Assembly: GCA_013213825.1 (NCBI GenBank)
Contig: JABSQA010000021.1
Coordinates: 1-33,973 of the forward strand
Reading direction: 5' to 3'
Length of the DNA: 33,973 nt
From: Henriciella sp.
GTDB taxonomy: Bacteria; Pseudomonadota; Alphaproteobacteria; Caulobacterales; Hyphomonadaceae
Shown: positions 8,497 through 17,174 of the stretch, piece by piece
How the letters are laid out: each line of letters begins with the position of its first letter
Position numbering within the stretch: the stretch's first letter is position 1
Position numbers and translations under genes: made by a program
Notes under the pieces: model-generated
Seen by the model: only the letters and a program-made list of their open reading frames with translations
The model's database searches: none
Told to the model about the DNA's origin: nothing

Positions 8497-9564
8497 ATGT
8501 CAATCCTCATTGGGTTCATTTGTATTCTGCTTAGCGGATTCTTGCTCATCGTGAAATCACCACGTCGAACGCCCAACTTGTTTCTCGCGGCGTTTTTGAC
8601 GCTAACAGCCATCGAGTTGACGGTTTGGCTTTGGGGATCAAGCGAAGCTTGGACTTGGCTCGGGCCGATTTGGTTTGCGCTTGGAAAGCTGCAAATGCCA
8701 GCCTTTTTCTTCTTCTTCTTTTCGACTTGCTTTTCAGATCTGCGCTTAAAGCCGCATGATGCCTTACATCTGTTACCCTCAATATTCGCTTTGATACTCA
8801 GCCGACCAGGAGCGAGCGATTTCGGATTGTTGAGTGCCCTTTTTACACCGGGAACCACAGCGACATGGGCATTTTCTCAGGCCACCTATTTTGCTTATAT
8901 GACGGCAATCCTCGTTCTGTTGTGGCGCTTCAGGACACGGTTCCACCGTCATTATGCGGGCGCACCATCCGAAGTATTGATGTGGCTCACTCAGCTTGCA
9001 GCTGCCTCGCTTTTCGCTCGGGCGACCATCTTGGTCAGAGACTTTTCTGCGTTCAATGCACCTAGCGAAATGAGTGTGGCCTTGCAGATATTCGGGGCGT
9101 TGCTCGCCCTTGCCATCACGACTTGGATCGCGATGAAATCTCTGTTGCAACCCGAATTGTTTCGGAACATTGACCGACGGTTATTGCGACTTGAACAACC
9201 AATCCCCGCGGAAGATCGTAACGATCTAAAACGCCTGGTCGATTACGTTGAAACTGAGCGCCCGTTTCTAAATTCAGAGCTCACGCTTGCATCTCTGTCG
9301 AACCAAGTGGCGATGACGCCTCGTGAACTTTCAGAACTGCTCAATACGTCCCTAGGTTAGCACTTTTTCGATTTCATCAATGGCCATCGGATCGAATACG
9401 CACAGGACCTGTTGCTGCAACACCCCTCTCAGTCGATTTTGGACATTCTGTTGGAGAGCGGGTTCAATTCTAAGTCCTCCTTCAACACCGCCTTCAAAAA
9501 GAAAGTTGGCATAACGCCCAGTGCGTTTCGAAAGCGCCATAAAACACAAACACAACCGAGTTAA
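8497..9564 (+). pseudogene. Membrane-anchored AraC-family regulator interrupted by an in-frame amber codon
   Basis: The open frame from 8497 encodes 287 residues. About 200 residues of hydrophobic helices (start MSILIGFICILLSGFLLIVK) are followed by the first half of an AraC-type DNA-binding domain (ELTLASLSNQVAMTPRELSE). It stops at TAG 9358-9360, right after LNTSLG. The same frame continues without another stop to TAA 9562-9564, giving HFFDFINGHRIEYAQDLLL, then SILDILLESGFNSKSSFNTA and FKKKVGITPSAFRKRHK, the second helix-turn-helix of AraC regulators. Intact relatives have Gln or Asn at the stop position (LGxxFFxFIN), so a single CAG to TAG change explains the break. The N-terminal part would then lack half the DNA-binding domain. 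No clear ribosome binding site precedes 8497, and an in-frame stop at 8452-8454 limits extension upstream. Loss of function, suppression or a sequencing error are all possible. Confidence 0.85.
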
Positions 9565-9568
9565 ACCG

Positions 9569-9604
9569 CGTTCGACTTCGCGTTGGAACGTTCGATTACG
9601 CGTT
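9569..9604 (+). promoter_or_regulatory. 20-bp-period direct repeat, candidate AraC-type operator of the serine hydrolase
   Basis: CGTTCGACTTCGCGTT (9569-9584) is repeated as CGTTCGATTACGCGTT (9589-9604), 14 of 16 bases identical, with start points 20 bp apart (about two helical turns). AraC-family proteins usually bind two direct half-sites about 21 bp apart, and the repeat sits between an AraC-type gene and its neighbour, 62 bases before the hydrolase ATG. An inverted CGAACG/CGTTCG pair, also 20 bp apart, lies in front of the regulator at 8329-8354. Binding by this regulator is inferred. Confidence 0.5.
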
Positions 9605-9638
9605 CTCGGACGCCAAGTTTGAACATTTTCGCGAACAC

Positions 9639-9660
9639 GACCTCTTCATACTAAGAGGTC
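9639..9660 (+). promoter_or_regulatory. Stem-loop enclosing the serine hydrolase ribosome binding site
   Basis: GACCTCTT (9639-9646) pairs perfectly with AAGAGGTC (9653-9660) across a 6-base loop. The right arm contains AAGAGG (9653-9658), the only good Shine-Dalgarno sequence, 7 bases before the ATG at 9666. If formed in mRNA, the stem would hide the ribosome binding site, suggesting translational control or protection. There is no T-run, so it is a poor terminator for the regulator gene. Confidence 0.5.
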
Positions 9661-9665
9661 TCAAT

Positions 9666-11369
9666 ATGTTCATTTCACCCCACCATCTGTCCGCTATCGC
9701 TACAACCATTTCGCTTAGTTTAAGCGCCTGTATCGCAACGGCCGCTGAACCTAGCAGTCTTCCATCAACCGCAATCCAACACGCAGACCAAGTTCTAGCG
9801 CCTTGGGTTGCCGACGATGCCCCCGGTGTGACGGTCGCTGTGTCCTGGAAAGACGAAATTGTCTATGCGCGCGGTGCCGGCATGGCCAATTTGGAGCATA
9901 ATATTCCGCTGACGCCGACCAGCGTTTTTCAAGTTGCCTCGGTTTCGAAACAGATCACGGCATTCGCGACGCTTCTGCTCGTCGCTGACGGTGAGATCGA
10001 TTTAGACGCGGACATTCACACTTACATACCTGATTTTCCAGATACTGAGGCAGTGATCACCGTTCGTCACCTACTCGATCACACGAGCGGATTGAGAGAG
10101 CGGAATTCGCTCGCTGGAATGGCGGGCTGGTTGCCGGATGACATTCGGACCGAAGGTCAGATGCGCCAGCTCGTAAAGCGCCAGTCGGGCGTTAACTTCC
10201 TTGCGGGTAAAGAGATCGAATACAGCAACACTGGATACGCCCTGCTCGCAGAAATCATCGAACGGGTCTCCGGCCAAACCTTCCAAACATTTACGAAAGA
10301 CCGGATTTTTGATCCGCTTGAGATGAATCAGTCTCAATTTCCCGACAATCGAAACACGCTTATTCCACAGCGTGCCTCGAGTTATTATCCCGATCAAAGT
10401 GGCTACCAAAACGTGATTGTCGCTGCAGAAACCTATGGGTCGACTGGGCTCTATACGAGTGCCCTGGATTTGCTGAAATGGGCGGAGAATTTTGAAACTC
10501 GCACCGTCGGAAGCCCCATGGTTTTTGAGCTTATGGCGGAGCGCTTTCAGGCTCAGAACGGCGATGATTCAACGTTTGCGAAAGGCCAAGAACTACGCAC
10601 GTACAAAGGCTTTGAGACCTGGTCGCATGGCGGCACAGATGCAGGCTACAGGTCTTTCTTGTTGCGGGTGCCAAGTGAGGACCTAGACGTCGTGGTAATC
10701 AGCAATCGCACTGACTTTGATAAAGCCGCGTTTGCGTTTGAGCTGGCGGACGTTTTTCTATTAGACAACCCACCCGAACCAGAAAGCGACATCCCAAACT
10801 GGGCACCTGCATCACCTGAAGACTTAGCCGCATATGCCGGTGATTATGAGATCTTTCCGGGCGTGATATTCGCGCTGCGCGTCGAAAATGGTGGATTGAC
10901 CTTTGCCAGCTTGGGCGCACCACGAGTAGACCTGCAACCGCTCGAGCAAATTGGACCTCGAGAGTTCTTGCTAAACCAAACGCCCGAGCGAACCCTGACA
11001 TTTGACGACCCAGTTGATGACCGGTCCGCAACAATCAGCTACCGACTGGGAATGGATGGCGTATTGAAAGCGCCCCGCATTCACCTCACCGCATTCAATC
11101 GCTCGGGTGTCGAATTGCAGGGCTATGCGGGGCGTTGCGAGAGTCCCGAACTTGATACGTATTATGATATCAAGCTGGAAGACGGGGCGCTGAAAGCAAA
11201 GCATCCGCGGCTCTCTGCGTTCAATTTGGATCCATACCAAACCGACACATTCTCCGGGCAAGGCGCTCTTCAAAAGCTTGAATTCGTGCGGAATGCTAAT
11301 GGGCAAGTCAGCGGATTTTATGCCTCGTCTCCACTGGCGGAGCGTGTCTGGTTTTCTTGCGAGGAATGA
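9666..11369 (+). CDS. Secreted serine hydrolase, beta-lactamase (class C/PBP-like) family
   Basis: This 567-residue protein has a class C beta-lactamase-type domain (about 35-370) with all three active-site motifs: Ser92-Val-Ser-Lys95, Tyr186-Ser-Asn188 and His321-Gly-Gly323. A C-terminal region of about 200 residues follows (from about 375), of the kind found in many serine-hydrolase/D-aminopeptidase-like proteins. The N-terminus is a signal peptide containing both a lipobox-like LSAC (Cys22) and an AxA site before residue 27, so it is exported, either as a lipoprotein or periplasmic. Substrates of this broad family include peptides, esters and peptidoglycan fragments, so beta-lactam resistance should not be assumed. 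It follows an AraC-type regulator, a common pairing, with a direct repeat and hairpin in the gap. A bidirectional terminator follows. Confidence 0.88.
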   Translation: MFISPHHLSAIATTISLSLSACIATAAEPSSLPSTAIQHADQVLAPWVADDAPGVTVAVSWKDEIVYARGAGMANLEHNIPLTPTSVFQVASVSKQITAFATLLLVADGEIDLDADIHTYIPDFPDTEAVITVRHLLDHTSGLRERNSLAGMAGWLPDDIRTEGQMRQLVKRQSGVNFLAGKEIEYSNTGYALLAEIIERVSGQTFQTFTKDRIFDPLEMNQSQFPDNRNTLIPQRASSYYPDQSGYQNVIVAAETYGSTGLYTSALDLLKWAENFETRTVGSPMVFELMAERFQAQNGDDSTFAKGQELRTYKGFETWSHGGTDAGYRSFLLRVPSEDLDVVVISNRTDFDKAAFAFELADVFLLDNPPEPESDIPNWAPASPEDLAAYAGDYEIFPGVIFALRVENGGLTFASLGAPRVDLQPLEQIGPREFLLNQTPERTLTFDDPVDDRSATISYRLGMDGVLKAPRIHLTAFNRSGVELQGYAGRCESPELDTYYDIKLEDGALKAKHPRLSAFNLDPYQTDTFSGQGALQKLEFVRNANGQVSGFYASSPLAERVWFSCEE

Positions 11370-11377
11370 GAAATGAC

Positions 11378-11406
11378 ATCGCCCCCGCCGAAATAGCGGG
11401 GGCGAT
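11378..11406. terminator. GC-rich stem-loop between convergent genes
   Basis: ATCGCCCCCGC (11378-11388) and GCGGGGGCGAT (11396-11406) form a perfect 11-bp stem with a 7-base loop. It lies 8 bases after the serine hydrolase stop and 42 bases beyond the lemA stop on the other strand. The strong stem suits a bidirectional terminator, although the flanks have only short T stretches (ATGTTTC on the plus strand). Confidence 0.7.
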
Positions 11407-11448
11407 ATGTTTCAAATCCTTGTAAGTCGCGAGCCTTAGTCTCGCCCT

Positions 11449-12009
11449 CTAAAACTTCACTTCCGGCGGCGTGCTCATCGCCGCGCGGTCTTCTCCGAGA
11501 TCGAAGAATTCACGCGGCTCGAAATTGAAGCTGCCGGCGACCAAAGAGCCCGGGAATTGTTCGCGTGCGGTGTTATAGTCTTGGACGGCAGAGTTATAGA
11601 ACCGGCGTGCCGCGGCGATCTTGTCTTCGATGACGGACAGCTCGTCCTGTAGGTCGAGGAAGTTCTGATTGGCTTTGAGGTCTGGATAGGCCTCTGCCAG
11701 CGCGAAAAGACGGCCGAGCGCTTGCCCGAGCATGCCTTCTGCGGCGCCCATTTCACCGGGCGTATTTGCATTCACAGCCCCTTGGCGCGCTTGGATCACC
11801 GCATCCAGTGTATCTTTCTCATGCGCGGCATAGCCTTTGACGGTTTCGACCAGGTTCGGGATAAGATTCTGACGCTGCTTTAGCTGGACATCAATGTCGG
11901 CGAACGCCTGATTGCATCGCTGCCGCTTGGCAACAAGCCCATTGTAAATGCCAATGATGAAGACGGCGAGCAGGACGATCAGTCCTAAGACGACGTAAAG
12001 TGGCGTCAT
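11449..12009 (-). CDS. lemA: LemA family protein
   Basis: The 186-residue product has one N-terminal membrane helix (MTPLYVVLGLIVLLAVFIIG) followed by a helical domain with the LemA hallmarks: YNGLVAKRQRCNQAFADIDV, LKQRQNLIPNLVETVKGYA, then KANQNFLDLQDELSVIEDKI and ARRFYNSAVQDYN. LemA proteins are membrane-anchored four-helix-bundle proteins of poorly defined role in envelope processes. An upstream in-frame ATG at 12048 exists, but its codons contain the AAGGGAG ribosome binding site serving the ATG at 12009, so the shorter start is preferred. The TPM-domain or peptidase partner often found beside lemA is absent here. Confidence 0.9.
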   Translation of the reverse strand: MTPLYVVLGLIVLLAVFIIGIYNGLVAKRQRCNQAFADIDVQLKQRQNLIPNLVETVKGYAAHEKDTLDAVIQARQGAVNANTPGEMGAAEGMLGQALGRLFALAEAYPDLKANQNFLDLQDELSVIEDKIAAARRFYNSAVQDYNTAREQFPGSLVAGSFNFEPREFFDLGEDRAAMSTPPEVKF

Positions 12010-12079
12010 GTGCGGTAAACTCCCTTTAGATTCGATCCCTATAGTCATAGCTAATAGGGCTCATGTCCCTACGCAAGGT

Positions 12080-12724
12080 TCAGCTATCGATTAGCGCTTT
12101 GGCGCGGGCGAAAACTTGTTCAAACATTTCCGCTGTCAGACGGCCCGTATTGGTATTGTAGCGTGAGCAATGATAGGATGAGAGCAACGTCAGACCGTCA
12201 ATTTGATATTCGGTTGCGTGACCGAACGGATGATCTTTCAACCTCAAGCCCAGCGCGCGCACAGTCGAATCATGGCTGATTTTCCCTAGACAAAGCAGCA
12301 CCTTAGCGTTGGGCAATGCGCGAATACGCGATTGAAGAAATGGACGGCACTGATTGATCTCGGCGCCGACGGGTTTGTTCTGCGGCGGCACACAGCGGAC
12401 CGCATTGGTGATCATGGCCTGACGCAATTCGAGCCCATCATCTGCCCGACGGTCATATCTGCCTTCGGTAAAGCCAAATTTTCCGAGCGTTTCGTAGAGC
12501 AAATCGCCGGCCCAGTCGCCGGTGAAGGGGCGCCCCGTGCGATTGGCCCCCGTCATGCCTGGGGCCAGCCCGATAATCAGCAATTGCGCCTGTGGATCTC
12601 CGAAGCTCGGAACCGCGCCATTAAACCAATCCGGCTCCTTCTCGCGCTGATCGAGTATGAATTGCCGCAAGCGCGGACAGAGGTCGCAATCTTTTGGCGC
12701 TTCAGCGGGATATTGAGCGGTCAT
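12080..12724 (-). CDS. Type-5 uracil-DNA glycosylase (UdgB-like)
   Basis: Family 5 uracil-DNA glycosylases remove uracil and some other deaminated bases from DNA. From the ATG at 12724 the protein is 214 residues. It shows CDLCPRL near the N-terminus (the first iron-sulfur cysteines), motif A GLAPGMTGANRTGRPFTGD, NAVRCVPPQNKP and motif B YHCSRYNTNTGRLT. The Asn/Gly-rich motif A and the HxSRxNTxTGRL-like motif B separate it from the Udg4/A group. A longer frame to 12859 exists, but it would run through the rpoZ promoter and the rpoZ start on the opposite strand, and its extra residues look unlike the family. I see no strong ribosome binding site at 12724, so the start is less certain than the family. 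Confidence 0.87.
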   Translation of the reverse strand: MTAQYPAEAPKDCDLCPRLRQFILDQREKEPDWFNGAVPSFGDPQAQLLIIGLAPGMTGANRTGRPFTGDWAGDLLYETLGKFGFTEGRYDRRADDGLELRQAMITNAVRCVPPQNKPVGAEINQCRPFLQSRIRALPNAKVLLCLGKISHDSTVRALGLRLKDHPFGHATEYQIDGLTLLSSYHCSRYNTNTGRLTAEMFEQVFARAKALIDS

Positions 12725-12802
12725 AGAGGCGTCCGAATCTTGGTGGTCATTTTCGCATTGAAGCTCTGCATAAGTCGCCCCATATTTGCATGCAAGTTCG
12801 GG

Positions 12803-12831
12803 TTGCGTTCGCCTGCTGCACTGCATATAAG
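12803..12831 (+). promoter_or_regulatory. Predicted housekeeping promoter of rpoZ
   Basis: TTGCGT (12803-12808) and TATAAG (12826-12831) are separated by exactly 17 bases and lie 22 bases before the rpoZ ATG. This is the spacing of a vegetative sigma factor promoter. It probably drives rpoZ-rsh and perhaps the whole chain that follows. Confidence 0.55.
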
Positions 12832-12852
12832 GGCGGGCTACAGGAGATTTAC

Positions 12853-13203
12853 ATGGCACGTGTGACTGTCGAGGACTGCGTTGACAAGGTCCCTAACCGT
12901 TTTGATCTGATCCTTTTGGCGGCTCAGCGTTCGCGCATGATCCGTGAAGGCTCACCGATCACGGTGGATCGCGATAATGATAAAGACCCGGTTGTGGCTC
13001 TGCGTGAGATTGCCGACGAGTCGATCGATTTGAAAGTCGTCAAAGAGTCTCTCGTCGCAGAATTGCAAGAAGCTCGCCCCGGCGAAGAGGAAGAGCGCGA
13101 AGCCGATCGCTTGGCCCTCCAGTCTGGCCCGGCAGCGACAGAAGAAGACGTTATGCGCGCCTACCAAGCTGAGCTTGAGTCCGGCCGCGACGACCGAATG
13201 TAG
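12853..13203 (+). CDS. rpoZ: RNA polymerase omega subunit
   Basis: Omega stabilises the beta-prime subunit in RNA polymerase and contributes a (p)ppGpp site in proteobacteria. The 116-residue protein starts [20 protein letters not shown], the typical alphaproteobacterial N-terminus, followed by [20 protein letters not shown], which fits the RpoZ fold. The acidic C-terminal tail is common in this class. The ATG at 12853 is chosen over an upstream frame because it has CAGGAG at 12841-12846 and the conserved MARVT start. The stringent-response gene rsh begins 6 bases after its stop, an arrangement shared by many proteobacteria and functionally apt. Confidence 0.96.
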   Translation: MARVTVEDCVDKVPNRFDLILLAAQRSRMIREGSPITVDRDNDKDPVVALREIADESIDLKVVKESLVAELQEARPGEEEEREADRLALQSGPAATEEDVMRAYQAELESGRDDRM

Positions 13204-13209
13204 GTGTAA

Positions 13210-15459
13210 ATGGCAACAGCGACCGTCAAAACAGAAGATCGGTCGCGCGCTTCACTGCCGCCGCGCGGTATTCGCGATGACGAGCCATTTCTGACCAAAG
13301 AAGAACTTGCTGGAACCGTGCTGGCATATCAGCCAGACGCTGATCGCGCGCTGCTGCTCAAGGCCTATGATTTTGCGCGCGAGAAACATGGCGACCAATT
13401 GCGCCAATCTGGCGATCCCTATTATTCGCATCCTGTGCGGGTGGCGACTTTGTTGGCCTCGATCCGTCTCGACCAAGCGACCATCATGGCCGGCCTACTC
13501 CATGACACGGTGGAAGACTGTGATGATGTCGATCTGCAAATGATCGAAGACGGGTTTGGCGCTGATGTCGCCGAATTGGTCGATGGCGTCACCAAGCTCG
13601 GTCAGTTGGAATATCAGAGTGAAGCCAGCAAACAGGCCGAGAATTTCCAGAAATTCATCCTCGCAACGGTCAATGATGTCCGCGTGCTACTGGTCAAATT
13701 GGCGGACCGTTTGCACAATATGCGGACGCTGCACCACAAGAAGAAAGAAGAGTCGCGCCGCCGCGTCGCGCGCGAAACGATGGATCTATATGCACCGCTC
13801 GCCCGTCGGATTGGTCTTCACTATGTCGCCTCCGAAATGGAGGACATTGCATTCCGGCACTTAAATGCCGAAGCCCGCGACCAAATCCTGTCGCAATTGG
13901 AAACCTTAGAGTCACGCAATAAGGATGATCTTGAGCGCATTCGCCTGGCCATTCGCCAAGTGATGGAGCGTGAGGGCATTGAGTGCCGGATCAAAGGTCG
14001 ACGCAAAGAGCCTTACTCAATTTGGCGCAAGCTTGAGAAAAAATCGATATCATTTGAAGATGTTGCCGATATTTTCGGGTTTCGCATCATCGTTTCTGAC
14101 GCAGCTGAATGCTATAAAGCGCTCGGCGTTTTCCACACCGAGTGGGCATGTTTGCCGGATCGGTTCCGCGATTTCATTTCTGTGCCCAAGCCGAATGGCT
14201 ATGCCTCTTTGCACACCACCGTCCGCGCCAGTGGCAATCGCTTGGTCGAGCTGCAAATCCGCACAGAGGAAATGGACGAGACCGCCGAACGCGGGGTCGC
14301 CGCGCATTGGACTTATAAAGACAGCGCTTATGGCTTCGACCTCGACAGTTCAAAAGCCGCAGGTCTCGATCCATCTGCCAACCTCCGCGCCTTTGGTGAC
14401 CTTCTGACTCATGGCGGCGATGCTGAGGACTTTCTCGAGCACGCCAAAATGGAGATGTACCGGACGCACGTCTTCGCCTTCACCCCGAATGGCCGACTGG
14501 TCCTATTGCCCGCCGGATCGATGCCTCTGGATTTCGCTTATGCCGTTCACACCGCAATTGGCGACACGTGCGATGGCGCCAAGATCAATGGTGTTCCGCG
14601 CAACTTGCGAACCGCATTGCAGAATGGTGATGTCATCGAGATTATCCGGCGCGAAGAGCCGCGGCCGGTTCCAGGCTATGAGACTCTCTGCGTCACCGGA
14701 CGCGCGCGCGCCGCGCAACGTCGCTTGCGTCGCGAAGTCGAGGCCCGCCAATTCGCCAATCTCGGCCGCAATATGCTGGAGCGCGCTTTGCGTCAGCATG
14801 ATATCGACCCAGTAAGCGTCGACATGCGCAAAATCTCCGAACGCGCCGGGTTTGATGGCGTACAAGTGATGTTTGAAGCCATTGGCCGAAGCCATGATGA
14901 GGTCGGCCGTATTCTGACCGTCGCCTTCCCAGGGATCGAACTTGAAGGCAGCGCTCCAGACGAAAAAGTTATGCTGGATGACGAGCACGCTTCCAGCCTG
15001 ATCGCAGGTGAAAATCTAACCCCTGGCGTGACTCTTCATCTTGCTGAATGCTGTCACCCAATACCTGGCGACCGTATTGTTGGGCTACGTCAACCGGATA
15101 AGGGCTTGGTGGTTCACACAATTTATTGTGGCAAAGTCGCTCAGTTTGATGATCAACCCGAAGTCTGGGTCGATTTGCAATGGACGGAATTGGCGAAATC
15201 AGGCGTGCGAGCCATCGGACGGATCGCCGTCAATGCGGCCGACAATAAAGGCGTTATGGCTCAGCAGTGCAGCGTCGTCGCGCAAGCGGGTGGAAACATA
15301 AGGCAAGTCGCCACGCGTAGCCGAGGACCCGGCTTTCAGGAACTAACGTTCGATATTGAAGTTGATGATTTGCGGCACTTAGAGCAAATCAAAGCCGCCT
15401 TACGCGCTCTGGCTGTGGTCGAGCGCGTCGAACGAATTGAGGAGAGTGAATTTGAATAA
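13210..15459 (+). CDS. rsh: Bifunctional (p)ppGpp synthetase/hydrolase (RelA/SpoT homologue)
   Basis: Rsh makes and degrades (p)ppGpp from GTP/GDP and ATP during starvation. The 749-residue protein has the full long-RSH layout. The HD hydrolase domain has HPVRVATLL at about residue 73 and HDTVED with His98-Asp99. The synthetase domain has [20 protein letters not shown] at about residue 318 and [11 protein letters not shown]. The TGS domain spans about 418-480 ([18 protein letters not shown]), followed by a conserved cysteine region ([15 protein letters not shown]) and a C-terminal ACT domain (about 675-745). The intact HD motif supports hydrolase activity, as expected for the single Rsh of alphaproteobacteria. 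Its last 8 bases overlap pyrE. Confidence 0.95.
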   Translation: MATATVKTEDRSRASLPPRGIRDDEPFLTKEELAGTVLAYQPDADRALLLKAYDFAREKHGDQLRQSGDPYYSHPVRVATLLASIRLDQATIMAGLLHDTVEDCDDVDLQMIEDGFGADVAELVDGVTKLGQLEYQSEASKQAENFQKFILATVNDVRVLLVKLADRLHNMRTLHHKKKEESRRRVARETMDLYAPLARRIGLHYVASEMEDIAFRHLNAEARDQILSQLETLESRNKDDLERIRLAIRQVMEREGIECRIKGRRKEPYSIWRKLEKKSISFEDVADIFGFRIIVSDAAECYKALGVFHTEWACLPDRFRDFISVPKPNGYASLHTTVRASGNRLVELQIRTEEMDETAERGVAAHWTYKDSAYGFDLDSSKAAGLDPSANLRAFGDLLTHGGDAEDFLEHAKMEMYRTHVFAFTPNGRLVLLPAGSMPLDFAYAVHTAIGDTCDGAKINGVPRNLRTALQNGDVIEIIRREEPRPVPGYETLCVTGRARAAQRRLRREVEARQFANLGRNMLERALRQHDIDPVSVDMRKISERAGFDGVQVMFEAIGRSHDEVGRILTVAFPGIELEGSAPDEKVMLDDEHASSLIAGENLTPGVTLHLAECCHPIPGDRIVGLRQPDKGLVVHTIYCGKVAQFDDQPEVWVDLQWTELAKSGVRAIGRIAVNAADNKGVMAQQCSVVAQAGGNIRQVATRSRGPGFQELTFDIEVDDLRHLEQIKAALRALAVVERVERIEESEFE

Positions 15460-16033
15460 TGATGACGTCCTACAGGTGTTTCGCGATGCGGGGGCCTTGC
15501 TTGAAGGACATTTCATTCTCTCTTCTGGGCGTCGAAGCTCGGTCTTTTTGCAAAAGGCATTGGTCTTCTCTCAGCCGGAACTGTCATCGAAACTGTGCAG
15601 CGCGCTCGCCGCGAAAGTTAAAGAACGATTGGGCGAGATTGATGTCGTGGTCGGCCCTGCGATGGGCGGCGTGATTCCGAGCTTTGAACTTGCCAGACAC
15701 CTCGGATGTCGAGCGGTCTTTGTCGAACGAGTCGATGGCGCGTTCGAACTGCGTCGCAGATTCGAAATCAATGCCACAGATCGCGTACTGATCGCGGAAG
15801 ATATTGTTACGACCGGTCTATCTTTCCGCGAAACGGTCGAGGCTTTGACCAAACTTCCCGGCACGGTTGTCGGTGGATCCTGCATCATCGATCGTAGCGG
15901 CGGCGAAGCGGATGTGGGCTGCGATTTGGTCTCTCTGGCTGCGATCAAATTTCCCGATTATGACCCTGACGACCTGCCCCCAGAACTGCAAGCCATTCCG
16001 GCCTACAAACCCGGTAGCCGAGGTTTGAAATAA
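15452..16033 (+). CDS. pyrE: Orotate phosphoribosyltransferase
   Basis: PyrE converts orotate and PRPP to orotidine monophosphate in pyrimidine synthesis. The PRPP-binding loop is [16 protein letters not shown], and [20 protein letters not shown] and [18 protein letters not shown] are typical of the short, cytosolic PyrE class. I choose the TTG at 15452 (193 residues): GAGGAG at 15439-15444 sits 7 bases upstream, whereas a GTG at 15446 would touch it. The gene therefore starts inside the end of rsh (8-base overlap) and probably depends on translation of rsh. Its stop overlaps the pdxJ start (TAATG). Confidence 0.93.
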   Translation: MNNDDVLQVFRDAGALLEGHFILSSGRRSSVFLQKALVFSQPELSSKLCSALAAKVKERLGEIDVVVGPAMGGVIPSFELARHLGCRAVFVERVDGAFELRRRFEINATDRVLIAEDIVTTGLSFRETVEALTKLPGTVVGGSCIIDRSGGEADVGCDLVSLAAIKFPDYDPDDLPPELQAIPAYKPGSRGLK

Positions 16034-16776
16034 TGCCGTCTCACTTACGATTAGGCGTGAATATAGATCATGTTGCGACGATCCGAAACGCGCGCGGCGG
16101 TGCCTTTCCGGATCCGGCGCGTGCAGCTGAGCTGGCCCAATCCGCCGGCGCGGACGGCATCACAATCCATTTGCGCGAAGACCGACGTCACATTCGCGAT
16201 GACGACTTGGTACGGATCAAATCTGCGACCGATCTTCCAATCAATCTCGAAATGGCGGTCACCGATGAAATGCTGGTGATTGGCGAGCGTTTCAAACCGC
16301 ATGCGGCTTGTTTCGTCCCCGAAAAACGCGAAGAGCGCACAACAGAAGGCGGGCTGAATGTTGCGGGCCTTCACAATCAAGTCGCGCCCGCCGTCGCGCG
16401 GATGCGCGAGTCAGGCTCGCGCGTGTCTTTGTTTATCGAGCCTGACCCCGTACAAATCGCGGTTGCGGAAGTGCTCCAAGCGCCTGTCGTAGAATTGCAC
16501 ACGGGCAAGTATGCCGAGCTTTGGCTCGCCGGAGATGAAATTGGCCTTGAGGCAGAACTGGAGAAGCTCCGCATCGCCGCACAAGAAGCCGCAAAGCGCG
16601 GGATTGAGCCGCATGCCGGGCACGGTCTCACCTATGACAATGTTGGTCCCGTTGCGGCTATTCCAGAACTCGCTGAGCTAAATATTGGCCACTTTCTCGT
16701 CGGCGAAGCGGTCTTTGTTGGGCTCGAGGCGTCCATCGCAAAAATGCGGCAATTGATGGATGAAGCGCGGACATGA
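16033..16776 (+). CDS. pdxJ: Pyridoxine 5'-phosphate synthase
   Basis: PdxJ condenses 1-deoxyxylulose 5-phosphate with 3-amino-2-oxopropyl phosphate to form pyridoxine phosphate in the DXP-dependent vitamin B6 route. The 247-residue TIM-barrel protein carries the family signatures [51 protein letters not shown] and [15 protein letters not shown], ending with [18 protein letters not shown]. Length is standard. The ATG shares a base with the pyrE stop, and the acpS ATG overlaps its own TGA. pdxJ-acpS is a widely conserved pair in proteobacteria. Confidence 0.97.
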   Translation: MPSHLRLGVNIDHVATIRNARGGAFPDPARAAELAQSAGADGITIHLREDRRHIRDDDLVRIKSATDLPINLEMAVTDEMLVIGERFKPHAACFVPEKREERTTEGGLNVAGLHNQVAPAVARMRESGSRVSLFIEPDPVQIAVAEVLQAPVVELHTGKYAELWLAGDEIGLEAELEKLRIAAQEAAKRGIEPHAGHGLTYDNVGPVAAIPELAELNIGHFLVGEAVFVGLEASIAKMRQLMDEART

Positions 16777-17174
16777 TTATCGGCATCGGCAATGATTTGT
16801 GTAATATTGAGCGGATCAAAGGATCTCTCTCCCGGTTTGGAGAGCGGTTCGAGAAACGCTGCTTCACCGAAGGCGAAATTGCCAAAGCAAGACGCCGACG
16901 GCTCACAGCCGAAACATATGCCAAACGGTTCGCCGCCAAAGAAGCCTGCGCCAAAGCGCTTGGCACTGGCGTGCCGCGCCGGGGTGTACATTGGAAAATG
17001 ATAGAAGTGGTCAATCTCCCCTCCGGCAAACCAACCCTCAAATTGACGGAGGGCGCAAAAACCCGCCTGGAAGAGCTAACACCTGAAGGTCATGTCGCGC
17101 ATGTTCATTTGACCATGACGGACGACCATCCTTGGGCGGAGGCACAAGTGATCATCGAGGCTTTGCCGGAATGA
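16773..17174 (+). CDS. acpS: Holo-[acyl-carrier-protein] synthase
   Basis: AcpS transfers 4'-phosphopantetheine from coenzyme A to acyl carrier protein, activating fatty acid synthesis. The 133-residue product begins [19 protein letters not shown], where the Asp of NDLCNIERI is the expected magnesium ligand, and continues with [18 protein letters not shown], the second family motif, including its Glu. Size and layout are typical. ATGA overlaps join it to pdxJ upstream and rnc downstream. In many alphaproteobacteria signal peptidase gene lepB lies between acpS and rnc; it is absent at this position. Confidence 0.96.
   Translation: MIIGIGNDLCNIERIKGSLSRFGERFEKRCFTEGEIAKARRRRLTAETYAKRFAAKEACAKALGTGVPRRGVHWKMIEVVNLPSGKPTLKLTEGAKTRLEELTPEGHVAHVHLTMTDDHPWAEAQVIIEALPE

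Noticed and set aside
9590-9605. GTTC repeats upstream of the serine hydrolase as a LexA box
   Set aside because: The spacing is GTTC-N8-GTTC, not the N7 needed, and the second repeat copy does not keep it. An AraC-type tandem site fits better.
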